Source: Limibacter armeniacum (GTDB lineage: Bacteria; Bacteroidota; Bacteroidia; Cytophagales; Flammeovirgaceae). From it: a stretch of DNA of 64,000 nucleotides. The stretch lies in contig NZ_JBAJNO010000008.1 of assembly GCF_036880985.1 (NCBI RefSeq), forward strand, positions 2,171,500-2,235,499, written 5' to 3'. Below are positions 17,675 to 26,868 of the stretch, piece after piece (within the stretch, counting starts at the first letter, position 1; each line of letters begins with the position of its first letter). Made by a program: the position numbers and the translations under genes. The notes below the pieces were generated by a model. That model was not told the DNA's origin. It worked only from the letters and a program-made list of their open reading frames with translations, and did not search any database.

Positions 17675-17714
17675 AAAAACGGTAGTATTCCTTGATTGGA
17701 GTACTACCGTTTTT
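17675..17714 (+). terminator. intrinsic terminator
   Basis: AAAAACGGTAGTA with TACTACCGTTTTTT forms a long stem ending in T, after the subtilase stop. Confidence 0.88.
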
Positions 17715-17949
17715 TGTTAGAAATGAGGATATAAAGGGCGTGAGAAAATCATAATCTGCTGATAAGACCTTAATAAAAAGTGCCTTTTTTCATTTATAAT
17801 TTTTTTTATCTCCTTATTGTAATATTTTTATTTCTATATAACAGATATTTTTTTGAATCTATTGATAATTCAACAACCCAATTTATTGATTGAACACTAG
17901 AGGTATTGGGTATAACAACATACTTCTGGTTGAATTAGCTGAAACTGAC

Positions 17950-20172
17950 ATGCACTTGAGAAACATAATAATACACTTTTTCCTGTTAGGACTAATCATA
18001 ACGGCATTTTCCTCGAATGCGCAAGCTGAAGGGAGAACTGTAGGTCCTTTAAAGCTGACAAAAGAGATCTCGGAGATTGACCTTTTGCCCTATGCACGTG
18101 TGTACAAGGATATGGATGGGGTATTGGACTTTGAGACAGTCAATGCTAAAAGTCCTGAGCTGTTCTTACCCCATAAAGGAAATGAAATCAACTTCGGCTT
18201 TGATCAGTCGGCACTCTGGGTAAAGTTTGAGTTGGAAAAAGCCGATGATTATAAAGGAGAGTGGTATATGGATATTGCTTGGCCTAGTCTTGACAATGTC
18301 GAGTGCTATTTGTTGGAAGATAATGGAACCTTGCATTATCACAAGATGGGGGACTTATTACCCTTTGATGAAAGACCACTTGATTTTAGAAATTTTGTGG
18401 TGCCTTTCCAGATGCTGAATACCCAAAAAATGACAGTGATGCTGAGGGTTCAGACAGAAGGCTCTTTGATGGTTCCTATCAAGCTGTTCCGATCAGATGC
18501 GTTTATCGGAAAGCAGTTAAGGTTGGACTTGTCTTGGGGGCTTTTTACAGGAATTATCCTGATAATGGTGTGTTACAGTATGCTGATGTATTTTCTATAT
18601 CGGGACCTCAATTACTTGTTGTATATCGTACCTGTTGTAACCAATAGTACATTCCTTTTGTCAATCAGTGGTCATTTATTCCAATACATTTATCCTTGGA
18701 GTCCACTATTGGCTAATAAGGTGACTGTCCTCTCTATTGGGGCATGGATCTTTAGTTCATCCCTGTTTGCTGTCAGGTTCCTGAATGTAAAGCAGAAGTC
18801 TCCACGATCTTATCAGATGCTAGTCGGTATGGTTGTTATTGGAGGTCTTTCAATTATTTTGGGACTTGTTGCCAATTACTCCATTGCGATTAAGGTTGTC
18901 GGTTGGGGAACGAGTCTTAATTCTATCGTTATCTTGTTGTCAGCTATGATCTCCTGGAATAAGGGGCATAAGCCTGCTCGTTACTTTGTATTGGCATGGG
19001 GACTCTACCTGATAGGCGCAGTAGTGTATGTGCTTTTCAATGCAGGATTCTTACCAGATAATGTATTTACAAATACGGCTTTGCCTATCGGTACTGTGAT
19101 CGAAGTACTCATGCTTTCATTTGCCCTTTCAGACAAGAATAAACTTTTCGAGAGTGGTAAGGGAAAAAACCTTGAGGACATGATCAAGACACAAAGCAAG
19201 GTCACGCTTGTATTGGAAGAAAAACTGAAAGAAAATACAAGACAGCTTTCAGAAAAGCAGCAATTGATCCATCAAAAGGAGCAGTTTATTGAAGAACAGG
19301 AAAAACAGTTGCATGAGCTGAAAGAATCGCTGTTTGAAAAGGAGTCAGAGGTGTTGAATGAGAAAGAAAGTAAGCTGAAGGTAGAAACGAAAGCAACTAA
19401 GCTGAAAAGAGAGCTGGATAAAGGGAAAGAAGTTGCTGCTTTAGTACAGTCAAGTATTGCGGCCGGATTTCAGAACCTCAATGCATTCGAATCTTCTTTT
19501 GTATTAAATATTCCTAAAAACGAGATTGGTGGTGATTTCTGTTGGAACCACACAATGCCTGACAATAAACGCATTGTTGTAGTGGCTGATATCAGTGGTG
19601 ATGGACTTGAGGGAGCGCTTACCACACTATTTGTGGAAAGGATTTTGAAAGAAATAGTGTTGGTTGATGGATGCAGTTTATCTGGTGAAATCCTAACCAG
19701 ATTGAATCAGTCAATCATCAAGCATGCAGCAGTAGAACCTGCTTGGCAAAACCTGATAATGACGGCTTGTGTTGTCGTATATGATATAGAAGGCAATATG
19801 TTGGAGTATGCAGGTGCCAAACAGCCATTGATTTATATCAAGGATGGGAAATTATATTTGCTTAAAGGGGAAAGGACTTATATTGGTTACCATGCCGAAA
19901 AAGAAGAGTTCAAAACCAAAAAAATCAAGATAGACAATACAATGGCATGTTACCTGTTTACCAATGGTTATGCAAACCAGCTTTCAGGTGAAACAGGGCG
20001 AAGAATCACAAGTAAAAGGCTGAGAGAACTTTTCTTCCTTATGAAGGACAAGCCTATGAAAGTACAACAGCATACTTTAGAGAATGTCTTGCATAAATGG
20101 CGAACTGGAAAACTCAAAAAAGAGCCAATCACGGATGATATCATGGTTGTAGGATTTCAGCTGAAACCATAA
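17950..20172 (+). CDS. 7TM-DISM sensor with C-terminal SpoIIE/PP2C phosphatase domain
   Basis: I choose the ATG at 17950 because it places a signal peptide (ending near SSNAQA) at the N-terminus. The longer frame begins with TTG at 17890 and adds 20 unlikely residues. The 740-residue protein has an extracellular 7TMR-DISMED2-like domain (residues ~40-180), seven membrane segments (~190-400), a long charged coiled coil (~405-510), and a SpoIIE-type Ser/Thr phosphatase (~520-740). Motifs are EIGGDFCW and ADISGDG, and the distal ITDDIMVVG is intact. The usual T/S-D-G metal site reads TNG, an Asp-to-Asn change. It probably senses an external ligand and dephosphorylates an anti-sigma-type partner (inference). 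Confidence 0.85.
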   Translation: MHLRNIIIHFFLLGLIITAFSSNAQAEGRTVGPLKLTKEISEIDLLPYARVYKDMDGVLDFETVNAKSPELFLPHKGNEINFGFDQSALWVKFELEKADDYKGEWYMDIAWPSLDNVECYLLEDNGTLHYHKMGDLLPFDERPLDFRNFVVPFQMLNTQKMTVMLRVQTEGSLMVPIKLFRSDAFIGKQLRLDLSWGLFTGIILIMVCYSMLMYFLYRDLNYLLYIVPVVTNSTFLLSISGHLFQYIYPWSPLLANKVTVLSIGAWIFSSSLFAVRFLNVKQKSPRSYQMLVGMVVIGGLSIILGLVANYSIAIKVVGWGTSLNSIVILLSAMISWNKGHKPARYFVLAWGLYLIGAVVYVLFNAGFLPDNVFTNTALPIGTVIEVLMLSFALSDKNKLFESGKGKNLEDMIKTQSKVTLVLEEKLKENTRQLSEKQQLIHQKEQFIEEQEKQLHELKESLFEKESEVLNEKESKLKVETKATKLKRELDKGKEVAALVQSSIAAGFQNLNAFESSFVLNIPKNEIGGDFCWNHTMPDNKRIVVVADISGDGLEGALTTLFVERILKEIVLVDGCSLSGEILTRLNQSIIKHAAVEPAWQNLIMTACVVVYDIEGNMLEYAGAKQPLIYIKDGKLYLLKGERTYIGYHAEKEEFKTKKIKIDNTMACYLFTNGYANQLSGETGRRITSKRLRELFFLMKDKPMKVQQHTLENVLHKWRTGKLKKEPITDDIMVVGFQLKP

Positions 20173-20180
20173 GTCTAATA

Positions 20181-20213
20181 CCTCCAGAGTTTTTGAATGA
20201 CTGGAGGTTTTTT
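20181..20213 (+). terminator. intrinsic terminator
   Basis: CCTCCAG and CTGGAGG with a 13-nt loop are followed by six T. An in-frame ATG at 20197 lies inside this hairpin and is therefore not the start of the next gene. Confidence 0.82.
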
Positions 20214-20256
20214 ATTTTTGACAGATCAAATTTCAGAGAGGAAAAGATTGAGACCA

Positions 20257-21903
20257 ATGAGAAAATACAATCAGGTAATTTATATCCTATTTATAGGGTG
20301 TTTGACCCTTATTTTTAATACAAAAGCTATTGCCCAGCAGGATAGGTTTGAAGGGCGTTGGGTAGGAACAGCAGAGCTATTGCCATATCCTGAGTTTGTA
20401 AGTTTTTCGGTAGATACGTTGCCTGTGGTAAGGTTTTTTTACAATGAGATTCCTTCACACGTTCCTAAGTCTTATGAGTTTTCAAAAGATACCATCTACT
20501 TTGAGGTGGATACAGATCAGCTATATGCCGAGTATAAAGGAGTTTTGACCAGTGACAGCACGATGGAAGGGAAAATGACTGTAGGAGGAGAAGCATACGA
20601 CTGTAACCTTCAACGAGTAACCCCTGCCAGCCTTGAAGATATCGGTTACCTATTGGGCTATTTCCAGTTTGAAAATGGTAAAGTAATCCAAATGGAACCG
20701 TTTTTTTTGGATGGTACCATCAATCCACTTCAACTACTGGATTATGAAACAGGTAAAAAGCGTGTCATTTTTCCTGTTTACCGAGATGAGCAGACTTTAA
20801 AGTTTACGGCGGGCAAAAAACTCCTGACTCCCGTGCCACTTGATTTTGCAGTAACCCTGCATATGAATAAAGTGGGAGAAGCTGAGCGTTTGTCTTTTAC
20901 CGATCTGAGTGGAGAAACAATACCACTGAATGAAGGGAAGATGCTTCAAAATTTAGATAAGCAACAAGACATCTCTGCCACGAATGGAGATGTGACTTTA
21001 TACGGTACAATCACCTATCCTAATAGTCAGGTAGATAAGCATCCATTGGTCGTTTATATTCCAGCGGCAGGACAACAGTTCAGAGGCAATATGCTAGACG
21101 AATACATTCGCTTATTGCCTTACTATGGAGTTGCTACTTTGGTGTATGACAAAAGAGGCTGTGGCGAATCTACAGGAAACCTTCGTGAAAGTACTTTTGA
21201 AGATCAGGCAGCGGATGTTGAAGCCCTACTTAAAGAGGCGTTGAAGCAAGAAAAAATTGACGTAGCAAATGTTGGCCTTGTAGGTTTCGATCAGGCAGGG
21301 TTTATAATGCCAATAGTAGCTAGTCAGTCAGATGAGGTCAAGTTTATTGTCAACCTGTCAGGAGCAGTTGTAAGTCTTGAAGAGCAGGAATATGGGGCAT
21401 TGTCTAACAGGATGAAAGCGGATGGATTTCCTGAGCAAGATGTGAAAGATGCACTGGCTTATCATCAGCAGATGTTTGCTTACTTGAAAGGAGACCTTGA
21501 TTCAGTAGCTTTCCAGCAAGCCTCAGATGCCATCAGTATCAAACCTTGGAATAACTACGTGACCTCATTTGATAACAAGGATTATATCTCATGGTGGAGC
21601 AGGTATTATAACTTCTCACCAGATAAGTACTGGAGACAGGTCAATGTACCGGTCTTGACGCTTTATGGTGAAAATGACCTGATTGTGGACACTGACAAAA
21701 ACGTCCAAAGGATGGAGAAGTATATCAAGAAATCAAAAAGGAGTGGAAGTGACGTTCAAGTACTCAAAAATGCGAACCACCTGCTGATGCTAGGAGAGAA
21801 GCGTGGTGATTTCCAACTCTCGGAGATTGTTGGTTATGAGCCTACACTTTTTGATATCATCATCAATTGGGTAGGTAGCCAAACGGGGTTACAGGAAAAG
21901 TAA
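20257..21903 (+). CDS. secreted alpha/beta hydrolase-fold protein with Asp at the nucleophile position
   Basis: The ATG at 20257 gives a normal signal peptide (ending KAIAQ), while the longer reading frame starts inside a terminator. The 548-residue protein has an N-terminal ~240-residue beta-rich region and a C-terminal alpha/beta hydrolase domain (~250-548). Visible hydrolase elements are the oxyanion-strand region 'HPLVVYIPAAGQQFRG', 'LVYDKRGCGES', the nucleophile elbow, 'LYGENDLIVD' (acid) and NANHLL (His). The elbow reads GFDQAG instead of the usual GHSEGG, so residue 345 is Asp. This means either an Asp-nucleophile enzyme or a catalytically altered paralog. It is monocistronic, between two terminators. 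Confidence 0.75.
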   Translation: MRKYNQVIYILFIGCLTLIFNTKAIAQQDRFEGRWVGTAELLPYPEFVSFSVDTLPVVRFFYNEIPSHVPKSYEFSKDTIYFEVDTDQLYAEYKGVLTSDSTMEGKMTVGGEAYDCNLQRVTPASLEDIGYLLGYFQFENGKVIQMEPFFLDGTINPLQLLDYETGKKRVIFPVYRDEQTLKFTAGKKLLTPVPLDFAVTLHMNKVGEAERLSFTDLSGETIPLNEGKMLQNLDKQQDISATNGDVTLYGTITYPNSQVDKHPLVVYIPAAGQQFRGNMLDEYIRLLPYYGVATLVYDKRGCGESTGNLRESTFEDQAADVEALLKEALKQEKIDVANVGLVGFDQAGFIMPIVASQSDEVKFIVNLSGAVVSLEEQEYGALSNRMKADGFPEQDVKDALAYHQQMFAYLKGDLDSVAFQQASDAISIKPWNNYVTSFDNKDYISWWSRYYNFSPDKYWRQVNVPVLTLYGENDLIVDTDKNVQRMEKYIKKSKRSGSDVQVLKNANHLLMLGEKRGDFQLSEIVGYEPTLFDIIINWVGSQTGLQEK

Positions 21904-21923
21904 AAGAAGACATTTGTAATGTG

Positions 21924-21961
21924 AAAGGGTGTAGGCAATTGCAATTGCTTACGCCCTTTTT
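21924..21961 (+). terminator. intrinsic terminator
   Basis: AAAGGGTGTAGGCAATTG pairs with CAATTGCTTACGCCCTTT apart from two wobble or mismatch positions, followed by T-rich sequence. Confidence 0.82.
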
Positions 21962-22060
21962 ATTTGAAGTTGGGCTTTTAAAATGATTTGTTGGAGAGGG
22001 TAATAGATCAGTTGAATTGCTCTTTGTAAGAAGGTATCAGTTTAGCTGAAGGGTTTTGAC

Positions 22061-22068
22061 TATATTTG
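22061..22068 (+). promoter_or_regulatory. -7 element for the DUF1456 gene
   Basis: TATATTTG matches TAnnTTTG about 36 bases before the start codon. The only upstream candidate for -33 is a weak TTTA at 22041. Confidence 0.45.
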
Positions 22069-22103
22069 CGCTATTCTATAGAACAGTCTAACAGAAAATT
22101 AAA

Positions 22104-22571
22104 ATGACTAACAACGATATTTTACGCAAAATTCGATATGCATTTGACTTTAGTGATTCGAAAATGATAGAGATTTTTGCTTTGGCAGATTACAAGGTTA
22201 CTAAAGCAGATGTAAGTGGCTGGCTGAAAAGGGAAGATGACGAAGGCTATAAAAGTTTGCATGACCTTAAATTTGCGATATTTCTAAATGGTTTGATTAC
22301 TGACAGACGAGGTAAGAAAGATGGCCCACAACCAAAACCAGAAAAAACACTGACCAACAATATTATTTTTAGAAAGCTCAAGATCGCACTTAACCTCACT
22401 GATACGGATATTATTGAGATTTATAATCTAGTCGATATGAACGTGTCAAAACATGAATTGAGTGCACTTTTCCGTAAACCGACTCAAAGTCAATACAGAC
22501 TTTGCAAGGATCAGTTCTTACGTAACTTTTTGTACGGGATGCAATTGAAATACCGAAAAAAGGGAAAATGA
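22104..22571 (+). CDS. DUF1456 family protein (YehS-like)
   Basis: The 155-residue protein is two copies of the DUF1456 repeat. Residues 3-66 and ~84-150 both run 'NN(D/I)I(L/F)RKxxxAxxxxDxxxIEIxxLxDxxVxKxxxSxxxR' and end in 'FLRNFLYGMQ' or a relative. This is the same internal duplication as E. coli YehS. It is a small basic cytoplasmic protein, and the family function is not established. A bidirectional terminator follows. Confidence 0.88.
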   Translation: MTNNDILRKIRYAFDFSDSKMIEIFALADYKVTKADVSGWLKREDDEGYKSLHDLKFAIFLNGLITDRRGKKDGPQPKPEKTLTNNIIFRKLKIALNLTDTDIIEIYNLVDMNVSKHELSALFRKPTQSQYRLCKDQFLRNFLYGMQLKYRKKGK

Positions 22572-22616
22572 TTTTGAGAGGTAGGGTATCACTCAACTGA
22601 AATAATGATAGATAAA

Positions 22617-22658
22617 AAAATGCATCATCCTGATAAATAATTTAGGATGATGCATTTT
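22617..22658. terminator. bidirectional intrinsic terminator
   Basis: AAAATGCATCATCCT and AGGATGATGCATTTT form a perfect 15-bp stem between convergent genes. Confidence 0.9.
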
Positions 22659-22680
22659 CATTTCAAGGCTATATATCTGA

Positions 22681-23799
22681 TTAGTTCTTAGCAAAAGTAA
22701 GCCTCAGTGTCTTGATAACTGTAAGGAGAAAAATCAGTGCTAATAAGGCTCCAAAGATGGCAACCAGCTCAGGGAAGCGAAGTGCTTGCATAAAGAATTC
22801 CACATTACGCTTCTCTGTGATGACACCCTTATAGCTTTGCTTGGAACTGAAAACTTGTTTTGGTTGTCCAAGTAAATCTATTTTAGGTAAAATACTTTCC
22901 TGAATAGCCCCCTCTAAACCGTAAGCCCAAACCTCAGTATCTTTTGCTCTGGCAATATGAAAATGCTGATACAGGTGCTCCAAAGTAAAAGGTTGTTTAT
23001 TCAACTCTTTAGACAAAGGCTTCTTTTCATTAAAAGAGCCTACAATAACTGCAGGGAAGCTATAATTGCTGTTTTGTCCGTAGACAATATGCTGTGCAAG
23101 TGCATGTTCCGCATTGTCACTGAAGTGATTAAAGAAAATGGGAACCTCCCTGTCAGAAGCGACTTTCATGGTTCCGTTTAGGTTATGCCAAGCTTCAGAT
23201 TGCGCTGTCCTGCTATCCAATTCATAAGGAGTGAGGTATACTTCACGTTTGTGGCCATCTCTCCTGATACTATGCATTAGGTTCAGGTAATTATTATCTC
23301 CATCATATTGGCTTTCCGCTGTAAGAATCCTCTTGAAAAAGACTTTGGTGACGGTCATAAAACTTTTGTTTATAACACGCTGGTCGCTAGCATATGATTC
23401 AAAACTCAACCCAATATTATCCCATTCCAGTTTATGCTTAGCACTCCAAGTTGCAAAGTCTCTGTAACGTTGTTTAGATAGTTCATGGTTATAGGCATTC
23501 ATCCAGTAGCCATCCTTTTTTGGAAGCAGTAGCCAAGCAGTAACGGGAATCCCTGCCTTATTTAGTTTTTGGACCACTTCCGCTCTGGAGTCAGATAGGT
23601 CTGTAAGTCCCATTTTAATACCTGCTTTCAGCCTTACAAGCTGCTTGATGCTCTCATCATCGAGTAGGACTTTTAGTTGGTAACCTTGAGATTCTGTAAA
23701 AAATGAAAGCTTGACAGGTTTGATTTCATCTTGGGCAAAGGAGTTAACTCCATATGCCATCATCATGATTGCTAATAAAAATGCATACAGTTTTCTCAT
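22681..23799 (-). CDS. uncharacterised secreted protein with C-terminal membrane anchor
   Basis: I do not recognise this 372-residue protein. It has a signal peptide (cleavage near NSFAQ), a soluble domain of about 310 residues, and one hydrophobic segment at ~345-367 followed by a short basic tail. It is therefore probably anchored in the inner membrane, facing the periplasm. Segments such as 'AGIPVTAWLLLPKKDGYWMNAYN' and 'WDNIGLSFE' have the alternating strand/Gly pattern of TIM-barrel glycoside hydrolase-like domains, but no catalytic pair can be assigned. The next gene downstream on this strand is absent because a terminator intervenes. The upstream minus-strand genes at 23949 and 24629 may form a loose cluster. 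Confidence 0.55.
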   Translation of the reverse strand: MRKLYAFLLAIMMMAYGVNSFAQDEIKPVKLSFFTESQGYQLKVLLDDESIKQLVRLKAGIKMGLTDLSDSRAEVVQKLNKAGIPVTAWLLLPKKDGYWMNAYNHELSKQRYRDFATWSAKHKLEWDNIGLSFESYASDQRVINKSFMTVTKVFFKRILTAESQYDGDNNYLNLMHSIRRDGHKREVYLTPYELDSRTAQSEAWHNLNGTMKVASDREVPIFFNHFSDNAEHALAQHIVYGQNSNYSFPAVIVGSFNEKKPLSKELNKQPFTLEHLYQHFHIARAKDTEVWAYGLEGAIQESILPKIDLLGQPKQVFSSKQSYKGVITEKRNVEFFMQALRFPELVAIFGALLALIFLLTVIKTLRLTFAKN

Positions 23800-23948
23800 C
23801 TTCCGTGATAATTTTTAGCTATAATGATCAACCCTCAAATAAGGTTATTAGGTAGATATTCTCAATCGATTTACAGGCAATTTATGTAATTGCAGGGTGA
23901 CTTACCTGTTTTCTGTACTATAACTTTTCTTTGAACCTGAATAGTAAG

Positions 23949-24446
23949 TTATTCTTTCTTGATCGTGGTGTCCAAAATTTGGACTCTAGCCCTTTCTGTT
24001 CCCACTTTGTATTTACGCCATTTCAAGAACCTAAGTCCCTGATTGACGACGACAAAAGATGCCCCAATAATTACCGCCTCTTTGGCATCATACCTTGAGT
24101 TACTGACAGCTGGTTCTATAGCGGCTGCCAATAGGAAACCTCCACCCATAAATAATGTACCTGTTCGGAGTACCTGAACCCAACCTCTTTTAAACCTGAA
24201 TTCCTCAAATTGACTAATTGGAATTGGAGTGTTGGACTTCTCCATGACTAGCGAGGTGTCTCCCAAAAACTTAATATGGTCATAAAAAAGAGTCTTGTCT
24301 CCTTTAAGTTTGAAATAGACTCCTTCTCCTTCCATTAGTCTTTCTCTTTTGGTTCCGTATTTATCAATGGCTAGAAATTTCTGAGCTTGAGCTGTACCTA
24401 AAAGAAGGAGGGAAAAAGTGAAAAAAAATAGGACTCTCTTAAACAT
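23949..24446 (-). CDS. uncharacterised envelope protein
   Basis: Unknown 165-residue protein. It has an N-terminal signal peptide (ending AQAQ). A beta-rich region follows, containing 'GVYFKLKGDKTLFYDHIKFLGDTSLVM', a pattern often seen in small Bacteroidota envelope proteins. Two weakly hydrophobic segments at ~105-145 are rich in Gly/Ala and may be membrane-inserted. The C-terminus is basic. No catalytic motif is visible. Confidence 0.55.
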   Translation of the reverse strand: MFKRVLFFFTFSLLLLGTAQAQKFLAIDKYGTKRERLMEGEGVYFKLKGDKTLFYDHIKFLGDTSLVMEKSNTPIPISQFEEFRFKRGWVQVLRTGTLFMGGGFLLAAAIEPAVSNSRYDAKEAVIIGASFVVVNQGLRFLKWRKYKVGTERARVQILDTTIKKE

Positions 24447-24579
24447 AGATATATTGTTTAGTTGCTACGTGGGACTGGTCTAAATACTAGACAAGCACCT
24501 TTTTGCTTATTAAATTCAAATTAGCAGGCGATGGCCTTATAACAAAATACGGATTTCAAAATTGTAATTAAATAACAAA

Positions 24580-24600
24580 TGCCACCCTTTTGGAGTGGCA
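24580..24600 (-). terminator. probable terminator after the porin gene
   Basis: TGCCAC and GTGGCA form a short GC stem 28 bases past the minus-strand stop. The following T-run is interrupted. Confidence 0.5.
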
Positions 24601-24628
24601 AAATGAAAATGAGTTGTGTAGGATACAA

Positions 24629-26689
24629 TTAGTCAAATAACATCCATCTAAGTCCATACTCGAAACCAAGCCTTTGTCCCATATATTCAGGTGTATCGTA
24701 GTACCCTTCCTTATAGGATCCTTCCAATACGTTGGTCATCTTCAGGAATACATTGGTTCTTCTGATCCTGAAGTTTATAAAGACATCTAAAAGCGGATAG
24801 TCCCAGATTTCCTGAAAATCCTGTAGATAAAACTCTTGTATAATTGGGTTCCAAGCATCAGCGTAATATGCAGATCGCCAGTGAGCATCAAAGCCAATCA
24901 TAAACGTGAGTTGCTTGAGCTTTTTTTCAAAAGCTAGCTGGTATGAGGCAAACATCTCAGGAGTTCTGAAAACATCAGTATTTGGGTTGTCAGTATAGAT
25001 ATACTCACCAATTTGTCTGAAATACCAGAATTTCAAATCAAACTTGCCACCATAACGGTAATACTCCAGTGTTCCGTCAAGTTGTTGAGGTCTGGATTTC
25101 TGGTCATAATATAGGAAGTTGTCAATTGAAGTAAACTCACCAAAGACACTGATAAACCCATGTTTACCAAGAGGCAAAGATGGACCAATATAATATCGGG
25201 TCATGGTAGTGTTACTGAAATTGTTATTCCAGCTAAAGAATGGACTGATAAAATACTGGCTTAGTTCATCCTGTATGTAATCATTGAAGTAAAAGGCAAC
25301 CTTTCCGTACCTCGAGTCCAATGCAGCTGTCAATGTAGTGGAACTGGTATTCAATAGCTCAGTTTCCCCTTTAATAGATAACTCGGAAGTGCTATCAGGT
25401 AATAAGAATGCAACTTCAGCTCCAGCAAACAACTGGTTATCCGGATGAAGTGGTATTTCATATAAAGCTGATTGACTTTCTCTAGCAGTATAGTTGATGT
25501 ACCTGCCGTAAGCAGAAAGGAAAAGAGGACCAACCCTGCTTTTAGCACCTAATTGGTTTTCAATGGACTCAAACTTGATTTCATGAGTAATTAACTCAGG
25601 GTAATTGATGGTTGAGTCTTGATCTTCAGTCAGAAACCGCACGTAGAAATCGTTGTTGGAGCCATCATCCAAATAGCGGAATAACTCTTTGGATGTCTTG
25701 AATTTATGGAAAACTTGAAGTTTAGCGGTATCCAAAAGAGCATACTGATGATAGAGTTGCCAATTGTACTCTTTTTTAATGGTAGTTACATCATCTAGAT
25801 TATTGCTTAGAGCACCACGGCTGAGTCTGAAAAGATCATCATAAGTAAGATCATCAGTCAATAGCTTATCTGTAGCCAACCCTCCAGTTTCTGTACCATC
25901 ATGGAACTGTTGCAAGTAATGTGCCGCCAGTTTGTAACGGTTATTAGGAGTTTCATATCGTGTGGTAAGCATAAAGCCAGTATGTAGCTGACCAAAAATT
26001 CTTCTGGAAATTTGCTGCTGACCCAGTAATTCAGTTTCAGTCAAGCGGCTAAAACGTATACTGGCATTCCACCAAGGAGTAATATTTTGAGAAATGGTAG
26101 CGTCAATCACTGATCGACCATCCCCACCAATGATACCTACCCAGTCTGTTACAGGTGTTAGCGTGTTAAAATAGCGTATTGTATTGTCATTCCACCAATA
26201 GTTTTTGTAGGCAGTAATTCCAACTCTATTGCCAATATTTTCAGGTAAATCAATCCAAACAGGGCGCATACCACTATTCAAGTTACCTAAGTACTGGTAC
26301 TTGAAATCATTCTTATCACGGTAATTGTATCTTTGGAAGTTTACTAATGATGTATCCATTGGATGTTCTCCCCATCTGATCTTGTACCAATCATCCAATA
26401 ATATATATCGTGAAGTTTCAGGTCCATATTTCCATGAGGTATCCTGCTCCAAAACGACACCTTCCTTGTTTGGTTCATCTTCTGATACATTCTCAGTTTC
26501 ATTTGATTCGGAGCCTAATTCGACTTGGGCATGTAGTGCGGTTCCGGCAAATGCCAGAATAAAAAACAGCAGGAAAGTTACCTTTCTCCACCATGCAGCA
26601 TTCCTATCTCGGTTCAACGTAATCAATCCCTTGTTATTTAGCTTACTATCGATCAATGGTTTTGTTTTTAGGGGATATTCACCCTTCAA
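24629..26689 (-). CDS. putative outer-membrane porin (Porin_10-like)
   Basis: The 686-residue beta-barrel protein resembles the Bacteroidota 'putative porin' family. After the signal sequence and an acidic linker come the characteristic segments 'LVNFQRYNYRDKNDF', 'YLGNLNSGMRPVWIDLP' and 'IRYFNTLTPVTDWVGIIGG', then many amphipathic strands to a C-terminal aromatic end (LRWMLFD). The signal peptide hydrophobic core starts only near residue 35, after a charged N-terminus, so the annotated ATG may be upstream of the true start. No internal Met is available as an alternative. Transport specificity is unknown. Confidence 0.75.
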   Translation of the reverse strand: MKGEYPLKTKPLIDSKLNNKGLITLNRDRNAAWWRKVTFLLFFILAFAGTALHAQVELGSESNETENVSEDEPNKEGVVLEQDTSWKYGPETSRYILLDDWYKIRWGEHPMDTSLVNFQRYNYRDKNDFKYQYLGNLNSGMRPVWIDLPENIGNRVGITAYKNYWWNDNTIRYFNTLTPVTDWVGIIGGDGRSVIDATISQNITPWWNASIRFSRLTETELLGQQQISRRIFGQLHTGFMLTTRYETPNNRYKLAAHYLQQFHDGTETGGLATDKLLTDDLTYDDLFRLSRGALSNNLDDVTTIKKEYNWQLYHQYALLDTAKLQVFHKFKTSKELFRYLDDGSNNDFYVRFLTEDQDSTINYPELITHEIKFESIENQLGAKSRVGPLFLSAYGRYINYTARESQSALYEIPLHPDNQLFAGAEVAFLLPDSTSELSIKGETELLNTSSTTLTAALDSRYGKVAFYFNDYIQDELSQYFISPFFSWNNNFSNTTMTRYYIGPSLPLGKHGFISVFGEFTSIDNFLYYDQKSRPQQLDGTLEYYRYGGKFDLKFWYFRQIGEYIYTDNPNTDVFRTPEMFASYQLAFEKKLKQLTFMIGFDAHWRSAYYADAWNPIIQEFYLQDFQEIWDYPLLDVFINFRIRRTNVFLKMTNVLEGSYKEGYYDTPEYMGQRLGFEYGLRWMLFD

Positions 26690-26868
26690 ATTGAAAAAAT
26701 TTGGCTCAAAAATACATTCTCAATATGAATATTTGAAGTCTATAAAGGCTTTTCTCACATTCAAAATGATCAGAAATGTAGGAAACACTGTCTTCATGTT
26801 TTTCATTTCACTACTGTTTTTATGAAACTTTAAGGGTCACTCGAAACTGAAAATCCTGAAATCAGCGA

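Noticed and set aside
20197-20256. upstream ATG for the alpha/beta hydrolase
   Set aside because: It lies in the hairpin of the preceding terminator, and the later ATG at 20257 directly starts the signal peptide.
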